A stretch of 64,000 bases of DNA from Prinia subflava (Eukaryota > Chordata > Aves > Passeriformes > Cisticolidae), in assembly GCF_021018805.1 (NCBI RefSeq), contig NC_086253.1, forward strand, positions 32,814,083-32,878,082, read 5' to 3'. Below, one piece after another: positions 19,997 through 33,883 of this stretch. The position numbers and the translations under genes were made by a program. The stretch's first letter is position 1; each line of letters begins with the position of its first letter. The notes beneath the pieces are model-generated. The model searched no databases. It was not told the DNA's origin and worked only from the letters and a program-made list of their open reading frames with translations.

Positions 19997-21179
19997 GTAG
20001 GAATTATTCCATGTTCAAAATGATGCTTTTGTTAATGTCAGCAAGTGATGGTGTCGTTAATTCTTCACGCTCGCTTTTATAATGCTTGCAGACACACTTT
20101 TTATTGTCTTGTTTGATCTCAGTTGTTCATGCCTTTTTCCCTCAAATGAAACAAGTCTAATTTTAGTTTCATTCTTACTACAGAAATTAATTGCAGCTGT
20201 GGACCTCTCACTGTAGAGGGATACATTTAGCACTGTGGTTTTTTGGTTACATTGCATGTATTATTTTCACTAGTGATTGTTAGTAACATAGCCTTTTCTT
20301 AGAGAAATAGAAAGGGAACTACTGTGTGAAAATGAAAATAGTAATTACTGACATGGACAGTAAAGACAAAAAGAATATACTGAATACACTTTAAAAATAT
20401 GCAGCAAGAGTGCGTAATAAAAATGGTTGTTTTACAGACTTGTCCATTTTTGCTATAGGCATTCATGTTGACATTATTTAGCCACAAGAAAAGACATATT
20501 CATCTAAGATAGATAATTATTCTATCTTAAGAAGATTATACTCATTTAGTAAAATTATTTCAAAAAAAAAAAACCAAAATGAAAGCATGAGTAAACTATG
20601 TGCAAAAAGGCCATAGTGCCTTCTGCAACAACGCCATTCAAAATTTTTTCCTTTCAGTTTTTGTTGCATTAAACATGCTCTCAATAGTGCCTTTTTCTGT
20701 GCTGTTCAGAACATTTGTTGTGGGTCAGTGGTTTGACATTTCTTTGTACTCTTGTGATCCTCTTCAAGATATGCTATTGCCTCATCATCACAAGCCAACT
20801 AGTTATTAAAACAAAGAAAAAAAGGTGTGTTTCCTGCCTCTTCTCTACCTTCTGAACATGGAACTGTGCAGTAGGATGAGCCTGGAGATTCATTAGAGGC
20901 TGTCATTAATAGATGTGATGGATGTATACACCCATTAACTTCTCCATCAAATTAATTTATTTTAACTGTACTGCACTTTATCTGCTTGTACATAAAAATA
21001 TATAAGGAGTTCACTAATGAGCTACATAATATATAGCAATGTACTTCTAAAACTTATTTACACATTTTTGTGACCTTACCGTTTTATTGAGTTACCGTGG
21101 GTTCTTGTAGCATGCCATGTTGTGTTTTTTTAAGACTTACTCTCATGTCATGACTGTTTCTGGTTTTGTTTTATATTAG
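19997..21179 (+). other. SORBS2: SORBS2 intron e4-e5
   Basis: 1.2-kb AT-rich intron ending in a T-rich acceptor (ttttatattag). No other feature was seen. Confidence 0.85.
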
Positions 21180-21363
21180 GTAGCTACAGTCCATCCTTCT
21201 CTGCTCAGGCACACCCAGCTGCAAAGACACAGACGTACAGACCGCTGTCCAAAAGCGCTTCTGACAGCGGCTCCGATGCCTTTAAGGCCACATCCCCTTT
21301 GCCACCCCATGTGCCACCACCAGTACCACCACACCGTATGAGGCAACGGTCTACACCAGAAAA
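21180..21363 (+). CDS. SORBS2: SORBS2 exon e5: proline-rich segment
   Basis: About 61 codons, phase 1 in and phase 2 out. It encodes [20 protein letters not shown], a Ser/Asp-rich patch, and [18 protein letters not shown]. The proline run is a likely ligand for SH3 or EVH1 domains, in keeping with the adaptor role of the family. It matches the corresponding human SORBS2 segment with a few changes in the Ser-rich part. Confidence 0.95.
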
Positions 21364-24300
21364 GTAAGACAGTGCATTTTCAAAAGGTGTTCTTGCTAAG
21401 GACACTACTCCAATTGCAGAATAGAACAAAGGATAAAATAGCAGCTCTACAGTAATATGACTTCAAGGGCTTTATTCAAGGGCCAGTCAGATGATGAGGG
21501 GTGATCTTTGCCAGGAGTCCGGGCATCATGTATGGTGCTGTCACTTCTTCAGTGTGCTAAAGAAGTGTTTACTCTTATTCATGATGCAACCATGAGCATT
21601 AAAGGATTTTTATTCTCCTTAGTGGTATTGTCCTGCTTGTTATGTTTCAGAACAGTCTGTGTTCTAGGAGCTGTCTTCAATAGTCTCTGAGTAGGAAAGG
21701 CCATCTATTATATCCACCAATAAAGAGAAAGAATCAAAAAGATGATGTAATTCAAAATTCAAGGGAGAGCAAAAGTGTACAAGATGTAGCAGTCAGCCCA
21801 CATTTCCCCAAAGCTTTATACCCCCAGTTTTTTCAATCTCCATTTTGGTAGACCCAGGCAGTGTTTACAGATTGAAGAGGCATTTCAGATATTTCATGGT
21901 TTTCTATCCAAATTTCCTGCAAAAAAGCAGGTCCCATTGATTAGAGTCCAGTCTGGAAAGAGTTAGTAATTCATAACTCAGGAAAGAAGTGCTTATCCTT
22001 TTTATAAAACCATGCAAGAGACCTGCACACAAATACTGTTGACTTAAGCAGATCTGTAGGCACTAGCTCAAGCAAAAATATTTTTCTTTAGCGCTTACAT
22101 TAATTAATATTACATGTTAATATAATATTATGCTATTACAAATCTATGTGTGTGTGGCTATGTATATATGATATATAATATTTTTCCTTTCATCTGTGCT
22201 TACAAGCTCCCTTCTCTTGGTTACACTCAAGCAACAAAAGAGAATTTGACCATTTTTGTCAGCTTGGACATTGTAAACATGTAGAAATTTAATTATATTG
22301 AAACAGTTTCAGGTAATTAGCAGTTTGAATAAAATATTATGAGGAAAGACCATGTTAGGTGTTTAAAATTAAGACACAACTATGGCTTTTTGAAAAATTT
22401 ATAGGTAGTGGCAATCCAAAATGTAATTCAGTAGATACACATACTGCAGAGGAAGATGAGATTGCTTGATGGTTACTGATTTTGGCTTCCCTGTTGCCAA
22501 GGGCAGATTGTCAAGAGGGAATGCTAAAAGTTTGAGTTGAGCTGCCTCACAGAGGCCATGAGGCTTGAATTTTGTTAGCAGGTCATACAGAAGTACGGAT
22601 TTTTTTATCAAGACACCAAAGTGTGGAACTGTTTAGCTTTGATCTCTGAAGTTATGTGAATTGTTGTCCTGTGCTAGGCCAAATGCCTTGGTCACAGAAA
22701 CTGAGGCCTATTGCAGTTACTTTTGTCAAGCTTGGAAACAACTGCTCAGCACCGAATTTGGCTGTTTAACCACCCCTTTTAATCTCCTGCATGATAAGAC
22801 AGGCAGTGGAAATCTGTGTTCTCCAGGCCAAGGGATGCCAAACACGTTAGTTATGCTTCACCCACTGCTGAAAGCTACAGCTCATCAGTCTCTTTCTGCC
22901 ATTGGGAGATTCTTTTTTTAATTACCTATGAAGCCAGAGTATTTAAAATTTCACATAAGAGGCTTAGGTCCACATATATCACATTTTTCATAGCTGAGAG
23001 GCAAGATATGGTTTGCATTAGCAGTTGAGCTCAAAGTATAGTCCATACAGGATAAAAGGTTCAAACTGTAAATTAGTTGAACTGAGCGTGAATCAGAATT
23101 TCAGTAGCATCCTTTTTTCTTCAGTGGCTTGCAGTATAATGCAACTTCATCAGAATATTTCCATTTTCCTGTTCATTCTCAAAAAAATGCAACCTTTTTC
23201 TGCTCTGAAAATAATTTTTTCTTCAGTGAAAATAAACAATAAAGCCATGTAGAACTACTTCCCTTGAAATGTAGAGCATTTTATAAATAGAGACATCTGT
23301 GTCCCTGAAATGCACTTGCAAGCATACCATAAACAAAAGCTACCTCATAGATTTTTTTAAGGCACATGACATGTGCATTATGATGTCAGGTCACATCAAA
23401 CCAAGTCACACCAGAAAGACCAATAGCACTGATAAAATTTAATCAGTGTATGCTCTTTCTTATTACAAATACAGACAATAGCTTGTAGTGTTTCCCCTTC
23501 CCTTTCCTCCAGCCTTTGAGTTACTAGTGGGTCATTTTACCCAGAGTTAAATAAAAATATGCTTGTGCTACAGTTTTCCAAGTACAATGAAGGTAGGTAC
23601 TACAAGAACTGCCATGAGAAGGTAGCTCTCACTGTAATTAGCTAAGTATTCCCTCAAAATATGTAGGTAGCTAGTAATATGACATAGTAAATGACTGAAA
23701 ATATAGTAGCATGCTTTACTTTTTGTTCTTTGCATAGCATTATTAAATTGAAAGCAAATTTGTAATTATAGAGGAAATGGATATATTTCTATTCCAAGTT
23801 CAACTGCCAATTCTTCCTCTCGTTTATCTATTCAAGATAGAGAACAATATGCTCCTTACAAGGATATTCAGAAGCAGTTCTACCACAGATCAGGATAATG
23901 ACCATCACAATGTCTTTTAAAGTCATTCCTCATTTTTTGCCTCAGAAGATTTTGTAACTTTTTCAATATGGCCATATCATCGTATTATGTGATAACAAAA
24001 ATATCTGCCACTCGCCTATATTAGTAGAGTGCACAAAACATGTAGAGTTATTTGCAAAGGATTGCATGTTTTTTGACATGCTTTGCAGGGTAGTTTTTAA
24101 ACTGGTCTACTAGTGAAAACAAAAATATGAGTGATCACAGCTGGACACCTCATAGCATTTTTCCTGCTGTACTGAGCATACCTGTAAACAGGTTAAGATG
24201 ACACAGTAAAACACTGGGGCGCCAGGCTAGATGTTCCTCAGCTGAGATCTGAGAAGATTAGCTGTTCTGAACATCATTTGGCATTGTGGATTTCTGTTGT

Positions 24301-24364
24301 ACAGAGCTGTAAAGCACAAGGTGATGACAGTAAATTAGCTCAGTTGCTTGTATTTGTTGTTTAG
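21364..24364 (+). other. SORBS2: SORBS2 intron e5-e6
   Basis: 3.0-kb intron. ORFs of 60-86 codons (for example 22661-22921) are unrecognised and match no splice phase. No repeats were identified. Confidence 0.8.
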
Positions 24365-24479
24365 GAACAACTGGGATCCTCCTGACAGAAAGGTAGATAC
24401 TCGCAAGTTCCGTTCTGAACCAAGAAGTATTTTTGAATATGAGCCGGGAAAGTCATCGATCCTTGAACATGAAAGACCG
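24365..24479 (+). CDS. SORBS2: SORBS2 exon e6: conserved basic linker
   Basis: Phase 2 in, phase 0 out. After completing a Lys codon it reads [20 protein letters not shown], then [18 protein letters not shown]. This linker is strongly conserved in SORBS2. The exon end is the branch point between isoforms: the human protein is known to continue either into the e7-e8 pair or directly into the ASLY segment of e9, and all three joins are in phase 0 here. Confidence 0.96.
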
Positions 24480-27400
24480 GTAAGACACACAGATGAAATG
24501 GGTAATACAGTAAGGGATTTGGTAAGAGGTTATCTTTTTATTATTCACTGTTAAAAATAACTTTACTTGGAGTATTTTATAAATAAAATAATTATATAAA
24601 ATAAAAATTTTATAAAATAAAATAATTTACTTGGAGTAATATTGAAGATCCTTTTCAAAAACAATTTTGCAGCAATTTGTCTTTGCTCTTAGCTGATGGT
24701 TATATTGAAAAATTGAGTTTGGCTTATTTGTTCAACTTACATCTTCCGGTGTTTCCAAGAAATCACTACTGTGCAAACCTCATGGATGAGAGGCAGAACA
24801 GATGGAAACTGCTTTTTCTAATTAGTGTGCACCTACAGCACTTATTTTCAGCATTTCAGTATTAACAGCACATATAATATCTGATTAATTAATGCATAAA
24901 AATAAAATATTTGTGTTTTCAGGATGTGCTAAATTGTATATCTAAGGAGATTTTGGTCAAATACTGGCCAAGGTTGCCTAGACAGGACTCTCCTGAACAC
25001 AGCCCTGAGCAACGTGATGTGATTAGACCTACCTTTAACAGAAAGTTGGGCTAGATTACTTCTGAGGGTACTTTCCAGCCTCAGATACTCTGAGATTTGA
25101 GTGAGTGTACATTAACATGTAATTAGAAGTCTTTATTCCTGCTTTCTGAATAATGATTTCAAATGTGGAATAAAGCTATGCTTAATGCTTGCAAAATGAC
25201 AATTAACAGAAGTTTTCATTTGCTGAAAGACGTTCACCCAGCCCTTCTAATTTAGCTTTGTGCTATCTTAACACTTTCTTATTTTAGGCAAGCTGTTATG
25301 TACCAATGGCAGTATTTTCTTTTCTTTGTCTTTTATTTTGAGGTTGAAATGTTTGAAGGAATCTAGTTTTAAAGAAGAGGTTTATTAAATCAATACTGGA
25401 TTGTTATTTCTTCTGTATTACATGCTTGTTCACAGAATTTATTTTGCCAATTTAAAGCAAATTGAGGAAGTAATTGAATTTTTGATTATGCAGTCTTTCA
25501 ACAGTGTGAAACACCTGAACCAAGCACCTTTTCCTTTGTTTTTGTGGGTTTTTTTAGGAATCTAATTTTTGTTAGCTAGAAAACATAAAGCTCTTTTTCT
25601 GTGAAATTGAGTTCTTGCAGAACTGGTGTGTTTTTCAAAGAGGAAAATGGCATTTTTGTAGGAACTGGTAATGAATCAATATAATTAGTATCTGAGTACA
25701 GATGAACTTAACAAGTAATTTTATTTAAAAGTCAGTGTCATTTGTCCTGAGAACCTTTTAAGTGCCATGGTTGTATTATAAACACTGAGGTAATTTTCCA
25801 ATTACGAATTTCCTTCCCCATGCCAAAAAGTAATAGCAGATTCAAATAAAAAATAAGAAAATTACACTGATTGCAGTGTATTCCAGGAATGGCCTCACTT
25901 TTCTAATAAATTACATTTTCCCCTAATGCAATGTGAACAAAAATAATTCATATACCAATTGCAGTGCTGATGAATATCGTCAGAGCTATGTTTTTTCAAT
26001 TCTAGCAAACTAATGAAATAAAAAAGTGAGGTTTGCTGACTGTTCCTGAATCCTTTTTTCCCACTTGCTTATGCATTTTACTTTAGCTAATCTAAATCAA
26101 GAGATGGAATTTTGAGCTTTGTTTGGTCCTTAAAATATTTTCAAGCAGAAAAGGTTTAGTCATTTTGTATGTACTAAGCAATATCCATCAAGGTAAGGTC
26201 ATACTTTGTCATCTGAAGCTTAGACTAAAAGTTTAGGCTTAGCTGACGTACATACACAGAACCATCTCATTATATAAGAAATTTTTAAAGCAAAGAGTAC
26301 ATTCATGTACAGAACTGAGAGATTTTTTGTTTATGTATGATTCAGAGCTGTAAAAAATGGAAATCAATATAGGATGAAAGTTGTGCTGACACTAGTGTGA
26401 CATAGTTGAAAAAATAGGGAGCTATCACAGTTTCATCAATCTGGAATTCTGTTGTTGCTAAAGGTACTCTTCAGGTTTATGTAATTAAGATACTTCCTTT
26501 GGACCATCTTACTAACAGAAAATTAATTGGTTGCACTCAAATATTTGCTTTTCTTGCATCCATTGAATGGGATATAGAAAGTAAAACTAACTTCTTAAAG
26601 GCTGATCAGCAAAACAGGTCGAAAGCTCTTTTCATTGTGCGTAGGAAAAGCTGACCTCTGAAAAAAATGCATTGGTTCCAAATTCAGATGAAAGCTCCAA
26701 ATTCTCAAAGGTGTCAGTACTGCAGGAATTAAATCTTCCGTCTTGATAATCTCAAAATTTCTGAAAATTTGTTTTGATTATACTGAAGGAAAGCATTAAC
26801 AATAATGTGGACTATAAAATAAATGCAGTAAATTAATATTGCAAAAGATGGACATTTATAGTGTCTGAACTAGAAAGTCATACTTTATTAGTTTTGTCGA
26901 AACCAAAAGCGTCAAAGGGAGTTTTTCTAACACTCTAAATCCCCAATTTTTTTTAAATTAAATAATTTTCATGTCTACAAGATTGTAATTTTGATGGGAA
27001 AGTAATCTGTTAAAAATATAAAATATTTACAGCTACCTTGTATCATAATAAACAGGACAGGTCAGACTTGACAGATCTGCATTCCCTTTATTGGTGTAGG
27101 TAGTAGATTGGAATCAGTTGTGATTAATGTGGAGATGAGAACATGGGAAGAATAAAAGAAACTGAGATTCAATATAAAGCTAACATTTAGTGGGAAATAC
27201 TATTAAGCAGATCCTCACTGATCAAAATAAGATCTGCATTAATCAAAACAACGTGAGAAATAATGAACTGAAACATTGACCCTAGTAACAAGTATTAAAT
27301 GGATTGATCGGTTAGGCATAACTGATTATCTTTGTTATAGATGCAGAAAGATGAGTGTAGTTTCAAACTGCTGTACTCTTAGTAGCCTCTTCCATGAAAC

Positions 27401-30400
27401 AGGAAATTAATGTGTTTTCTTCCATAATTTGAATTTTTAAGACTATAAAACATCAGCAAAAAGGAGAGGCTTGGGATTAGTTTTTTGAGATTACAGTAAA
27501 AGTTTGTGATATTAAGGCATTAAATAGTCTTACCAGACATCATGATACAGCTCCTTTTTTTCCTATTTCACGAAGCCACTGGTAGGGTGGTACATAAGTT
27601 GTTCTGATGTATGTTTCCATCTCCAGTGTCTGCAACTCAACTAAATATTCCTCTTTTTCTCTGACATCATCCAAACAATTGACTTGTTTCCTAAAATGGA
27701 TGTTTACTTTTCATTAATAAGACAATGGCAATGTAACAACTTAATCTTACTTATGTGTAAATGAAATTAAATTTTATTATTTACTAGTTTCTTCTTTGTA
27801 TATATGAGAAGCAATTCCTCCATACATGTACATATATCTATTTCTGCAGCAGAGTATGTAAGGAAAAATCTCAGTGTTACTGTAAAAAAAGACCTCATAA
27901 CATTGGTACAAGGAATGCCTCTGTTTTCATTAGTTGTTTTATTCTAAGCATAAAAGTATACATGTGCTAGTCAAATAAAACTATGAGGTTAAATTTTAGT
28001 TCTAGGTTTTTTTAATCTCGGTTCAACGTAAAAGTTTTCTACTGCGTTTATATGCAAGAGGAATTCATAATTAGATTTTTTTTTTAATTACTCTTTTGTC
28101 AAATACCAGAAATAGACTGGGCTTGTTCCATGAAGTACATCTGTTGGTTTTTATTTGGTTTGGTTTTTAGTGTTGTGAAAATTTTGAAATTTTCTTTAGA
28201 ACATGCACATTTGGTTGCTTTTGACATCTCAATCTGGTTATCTGTATATTGTGCTTGGTATGATTAATATTTCATTAAAAAATATTTCTTCTTATAAGGA
28301 AATATATTAAGTCCATTTGGTAGTAGACTTGGAGTTACCATAGCTATTTAGAAGTAGTCCAAAAGCAAAAAAAAAAAAAAAAGGAAAAGTGAAAAAAAGT
28401 TCTTTAGCGGTAATAAAATGCCAAATCTAAATTTACAACAGGCATTTCAGCCCACTGTTCCAGACAGGCTTCAGTTTGGTATCTGAACTTACAAATGCAA
28501 AATACTGATTTACATGTAAGAACTGTTTAACTCATGAGTTTAAGTGCACGGTTTTGATTATTATCTGTGGATGTCTGTTTGTGTTATCAAACCAAGAACA
28601 GGCAAAGCTACATGTAATACTACAGATGTAATTTTTTTCATTGTCTGTGTTCTATACTTGAGATGCTGATGTAGTGTTCTGTTGACTATCTTGTGCATAA
28701 AGCACATGGAGTGAAGTTTCTTAGTGGTCTTTAGTAGTATATTTTCAACAAATAATCAAAATATTACTAAATTGGTAGATAAAGGATAGATTGTAGGAAC
28801 ATTACTGGACTGGCAAGTCATAAAAAGGGATTTTCCTTTATTGCTTTTACTTTCTATTCCAGTAGTTTGGGAGGTACTTTGTGAGACTAAGCCAAGTGCA
28901 ACTTTTAAGTCAAACTGATGCATTCATGTTAACTGATGCATTCATATCTTGGAAGGAGAGATAGAAAAGTGTCTGTCAGTTAAAACAGACAGCAAAAAAG
29001 CCCAGCAAAATCAATTGCCTGTATATTGATCTTAATAGAACAGGGAATGGAGTCCTCTCCAGAACTGCCAGGCAGCAGGGAATTTGCAGACTTTAGTGCT
29101 CAGTTTATTTTTGTTTGCTGCCCTCTGCGGTTGAAGCTGTAAATTGGATTTGGCTGCATGGAGGTAGCTTTACCTACTTTGTAACAGTCTCATTTTATTT
29201 GCAACTACTACACCAGAAGAAATGAAAACTTAGAAACTAGATAAAATACATTATTTCTAGCTTTTTCTTTACCAGCAGAAACACAAGGGGTTTTAAGCTT
29301 GCAGCTAAATGCAAGAGTATTTGAAGTTGAAAAGGGAGGCAACTCCCATTTTCAATTTTGTCTCCTTGGCTGGCTTGGGGGAGCCCAGCTGATCTGTCCG
29401 TGTGTTCTGCCTTCCTACAAGGAGGGACATGGTTCCATCACTGTGTAGGTGTGGGGCTGCTGCTCTTCAGGGCACCTTGATGCTCACAGGGTAATGTCAG
29501 TACACCAGGACTTCTAGGGCCAAAAGCTCCACAATTCCAAGTCTGTATAAATTTAAAATTATTTATTTACTTGCTTGTTTATTTATCTATTTAATGTAAA
29601 TACACCCATTTGTTGATATCAATTTCTGTGAAAATTAATTTTTTGGGTAGAATATAAAGGTAAAAAACATGCAATATTTCAACATACAATAACTTAGTTT
29701 GGAGAAAGGGTGGAAAAGAATTGTTTAGCAATGTCTTCTCAGATTATCCAGATGTAAGTTGTTGATTTTTTTTTTAAGGTAAGCAAAAAATCCTCTGATT
29801 ATGGCAAGCATTCTCTGTAAAGGAAACCAAGTTGATACACAGCAAAGTTATCTTCTGCATTTTGCATCTGTCATTTTTTGCCCTTATGCCTTCATATCTC
29901 TGGAAGAGAATCCTGTGTTTTTTTCTTAAATTATTCATAACCTCTATTAAATTCACACATTTTTAGTAGTCAGTTCATGGAACTAATTTCATTAGTGTTT
30001 CTGTATGAAAGACTTGGGTGTCTATAGTTGAATTCAAGCAGTTGTCATTAGTACTGCTGAGATACGGCTGTGGATAGTGGAAATGTAAGGGCAAAACTCC
30101 AGAGGAGCTTCACTTCCTAACCCTTCTGTGGAGCATAGCAAGTTTTTAATCAGTGACATTCACTTCCCTCTGCATTCACAGGAATACTACTTCCCTTACT
30201 TGAAAGGGCATTGTGAAGATAAGCGTATAAAACAACAGCTGGGGAGCTGGGGTCCAGGTATTGCATGAAGAGCTCATAGATATGTGACCACCAAGGTAGT
30301 TCTGAAGGATTGTTGACCCTTCAGTAGATCAGAGTTGGCAGGCTGTCTCAGTAACATCAAAAGCTGCAAGAAAAGTGCTGTAAGATGTTTAATTACCTGA

Positions 30401-31662
30401 AATGCTCAAGAGCACAGTGTTATCTCTTGCAGAAAACAGAAATAGCTGTTGTGATTGCTCTGGTCTACTGGTGACCGTTCGGCTCCGGAGGAAAAAGTGT
30501 TGCATACTTGATCACCAGTGTCATTCTTTATGCAGGACCCTGTCTTCTTTGATGGTTGCTTTCTAGGGCACACCATAATTAGTGTCTAGGCTCTGATAAT
30601 TACAGTTATGGAAAAGCAAATTTTAAATTCAGAAACGTCTTAACAAAAGGATTTCTCTGTTTCAGAGATCTTTAAGCCAGCAGTTCACTGTAATTCCGTG
30701 CTGCATGAAAGCCTACATCAGATGCTACAAAGAAACTGAAGCAATTTAGAAAGTAATTAATGCAGCCAAGTTTACAGTTGATTAGATATCCCATTGAGAG
30801 CTGTACTGTTTTGCACCGTCATGTTTTCATGCTGTTTGAATAAATCTGTCAATTATTCTTCTGTTCACTGGAGAAGTTCCTTAATGCTATCTTCAATTGC
30901 TACTTTATCCCTTGGCTGTGAGAATTTTCAGATGAAAACAATGTATTTTACTGTTGAAAAAAAATGCTTCATTATGTCAACAAGGCTATGCGAGAGAAAG
31001 CAATTCACAGTATTGCTGAAACGAGTATTATGGAATCCATAACTTTTTATTTCCCTATGTTTGACCATAGGATTTAAACTATACCAGTTCCTTTTCATAT
31101 GCTGAAGTGCCTTTTTAACATAGTGATGCTTGCATGATGCATATTCCTTACCTCTGCTCAGTGCTTGCTTCAAGACATCAAGATTCAGAATTAACATGCT
31201 TTGTGAGAAGACAAGGAATGACCAAAAGCAATACAGATAAAGTCGTGTCTTTATTGCTGATCAGATGGGCAATTTCTTGTCTATGCGGGAGAAGACAATA
31301 GTTTAAACCATCTTCCTAACAAGGAATCTTTAGCAGCATTACATGTCATTAACTAATGCAGTGATGTTAAAGAAAAGGTCAAAGAGCCGCCTTAGCTTTA
31401 AAAGTGCAATTTGAAAATGTTTAACATCTTCCAGTCCTTGGAAGAACATCAACAGAAAGAAAAGTATTAAAGCTACCAGTGAATGACAGCTCTTGAACAT
31501 AAATATTCTCTGTCTTAAATACCATCTTCATTCTTTGATTTTATTCCATTTCTTTCCCTGTATTTGTTTTGTCTGTGTGTTTGTTGTTAAAGTGACATAG
31601 CATTTCTAGCCCTTTGCTCAGTGTGTGCCTTTTCCTTCCCTTTTCCTTCACAACTGCTCCAG
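24480..31662 (+). other. SORBS2: SORBS2 intron e6-e7
   Basis: 7.2-kb AT-rich intron. It contains an old CR1 fragment (about 24956-25097) and an A-rich tract (about 28365-28382). No other coding exon passed the frame test; a flanked stretch at 30181-30256 would break the frame. Confidence 0.8.
24956..25097 (+). repeat. Degraded CR1 LINE 3' fragment
   Basis: GGCCAAGGTTGCCTAGACAG, GTTGGGCTAGATTACTTCTG and TACTTTCCAGCCTCAGATAC follow the order of CR1 3' UTR blocks, with many substitutions and no terminal ATTCTATG repeats left. It is an old insertion. Confidence 0.7.
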
Positions 31663-31746
31663 ACTGATCGCATAAACCCAGATGACATAGATTTAGAAAA
31701 CGAACCCTGGTATAAATTCTTTTCAGAGCTGGAGTTTGGACGTCTG
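31663..31746 (+). CDS. SORBS2: SORBS2 exon e7: in-frame cassette with WYKFFSELEFGR motif
   Basis: Exactly 28 codons, phase 0 on both sides, after the acceptor ctgctccag and before gtaagt. It reads TDRINPDDIDLENEPW then YKFFSELEFGRL. This block is conserved among the sorbin-family adaptors and is alternatively included in known SORBS2 transcripts. Being symmetric, it can be skipped alone or with e8. The last residue is Leu, where I would expect Pro from the human protein. Confidence 0.95.
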
Positions 31747-33826
31747 GTAAGTGAGGACAGAATATTGATATTTACACTTTAGGAAAAAAATATTTTTAGA
31801 ATGAGGAATTTAAATTACCAAATTCAGCGAGTATATGCTAGTAAAATTAATATAAGGAGAGTTTTTTGAGGAAGGGCAGTAAAGCCCCATGAATATAAGT
31901 ATTTTGTTCAAATAAACTCAACTTGCTAGAGTAGTTATAGTAATAGCTTTAATAAGGAGTATGTTTCAGACATATAGTAGTGTGTAAGTATTTAATAACA
32001 AGACAAAGTTCATGATAAACAGGGATGATTGCTGTTTTCCCTAAATTTTTTGCATTTGGCTGGATTATTTTTGAACAATCTTCTAGGACAGAAAAACATG
32101 ACAGTTTGCATTAAGGATGCTAAGTTACAGATCATATATTTTACTTAAAGGACTGTATCTAAATTCAAATGTATGAAGCTATAAACAATTTTCTTATAGC
32201 AGGAAATACTGAGATGTTTCTTCCTTTTTTTCATCTTTTGTATGCGTACATGCAGAATATGTATTTTGTACCTGAACACAGAGATATGGATTTGCTCTGT
32301 TTTCAACTGGATACCTGTTTGAATGGACAGACTTCAGTTCTGCTTCAATTTTCACAAATAGCCATTACCCAAAAAAAAGGGCTGTGTTTAACAGCTGCCA
32401 GTTTAGACCTGCTGGAAGCACTTACATTTAAAATTATAAACCTGAAGAGTTCCATCTGGCCGAAACACCTAAAAATCAGAAATATCTCAAATTTTCACCT
32501 TTGATTTCGTAAGCATTTTCAGTTCTTCTGCAAATTGCCATAGGCTTAATTGCATCTAAGCACCTAAGGGTGTATATTTTTTACACTGGTAAAACAGTAA
32601 TATTGTCCTTGAGGCAAGACTGAGAACTAAGTTTCACTTCCTCCCTGCACAGTGCCTTAACAACTAGGTTGGAGATGCACCTGCTTTTGCTTTTGCACAC
32701 TTCCTCTCTGGCTCCAAAGAGCTCAAATTCTTTCCTGTACACTCTAACATCTTTAGGAAAAAGGATAGCAAATGTCTTTATCCCGGAAGAGTGTCTAAGA
32801 GGATAGTTGGAATATCCAGACAGGTGGGAAATTAAAAGAAGTTAAAATCCCCTTAGAACGAGGGAAGTAAACCCAAGCATTCCCTGAGTCTTTTTAAGCA
32901 TTCTCATAGCTCCCCAGGATCCCCCTCAAGATTTGTTGAGTTTAAAACGCAGAAGCCACAGGCAGGAAATCTGAAGTAGACATGAGCTTGGGAGTGTCAG
33001 GATTTAATATCTCCCCATTCTTTTCTTTCCCTGTCAGCCAACAATTCTCTGGAGGCCTATCAGAATTTTAATCACTGACATGCCAGGCTACATGAGGAGC
33101 CTGAGTTCTTGACAGAGGGCCTTGGAGGACACCCTGGAACCAGGCACCTTAGTCCCTTTCTGTAGCTAGCCATAAACCAAAATCACAACTCTCTGCTACT
33201 TCAGGGAGAGTAGAAGAGAAAGCAAATCATAGACAGTCTTTTAAAACCTTAATGTTTTAATAATAACATTTTTTAAAATTACCCATTGAACACCCTCTGA
33301 AAATTTTTTTAAAAATAGGTAAATATATCTGGGTTTAATTTTTTGTGCAGTGGTCTGTAATGTTATCACATTGTCATGGATTACTTTTATCTCCATTATC
33401 CTGCCATTCAAGTTGTTTTGTCATTCCTCCCTCTAGGTGTGTAGAAGCAGTGTGGATAAATTCTTCTGATGAACCATATCTCAACAATATTTTACTGATA
33501 ACAATAAGTTTTAAGATAAAATATATTGAACTTCCTCCAAGAGAGCATAACTGTGATGCTTCGCACTTTTCTCTCTCAGTATTAAAAACTGCTGGTATTT
33601 ATTCAGCCATTCCAGTTGTAAATTTTACCACCTAAAGTTACTAACATTTTATTACGATATTTTAAAAGTAACACATTTATCCTTCCATTCTACTCATGTG
33701 TGTCACTCTGTATCTGGCGCTGTCAACACTTAATTTCTAACTGTGTCACCTTTTCCCCATGTTTCATTCCTTGCTGCCATTGATTCTACTCCATTTCATC
33801 TCTACACCTCTGCTTTTATGATGCAG
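31747..33826 (+). other. SORBS2: SORBS2 intron e7-e8
   Basis: 2.1-kb intron. The open frames at 32169-32504 and 33345-33635 are unrecognised and not flanked by in-phase splice sites. No repeat was identified. Confidence 0.8.
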
Positions 33827-33883
33827 CCACCTAAAAAGCTTTTGGACTATGTTCAAGACAGTTCTTCTGGTGTTTCCAATGAG
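33827..33883 (+). CDS. SORBS2: SORBS2 exon e8: small in-frame cassette
   Basis: 19 codons, PPKKLLDYVQDSSSGVSNE, phase 0 on both sides, acceptor atgatgcag and donor gtaaat. It follows e7 directly in the human long isoforms, where the same PPKK...DYVQD sequence is found. It supplies a short basic/proline start and an acidic/Ser end. Confidence 0.93.

Noticed and set aside
29380..29540. Possible CR1 fragment
   Set aside because: GC-richer, but none of the diagnostic CR1 3' blocks could be aligned.
30181..30256. AG...GT-flanked open stretch in intron e6-e7
   Set aside because: Its 76-base length would shift the SORBS2 frame, and there is no match to the protein.
32169..32504. 111-codon frame in intron e7-e8
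   Set aside because: No similarity, no suitable splice sites, AT-rich codons as in surrounding intron.
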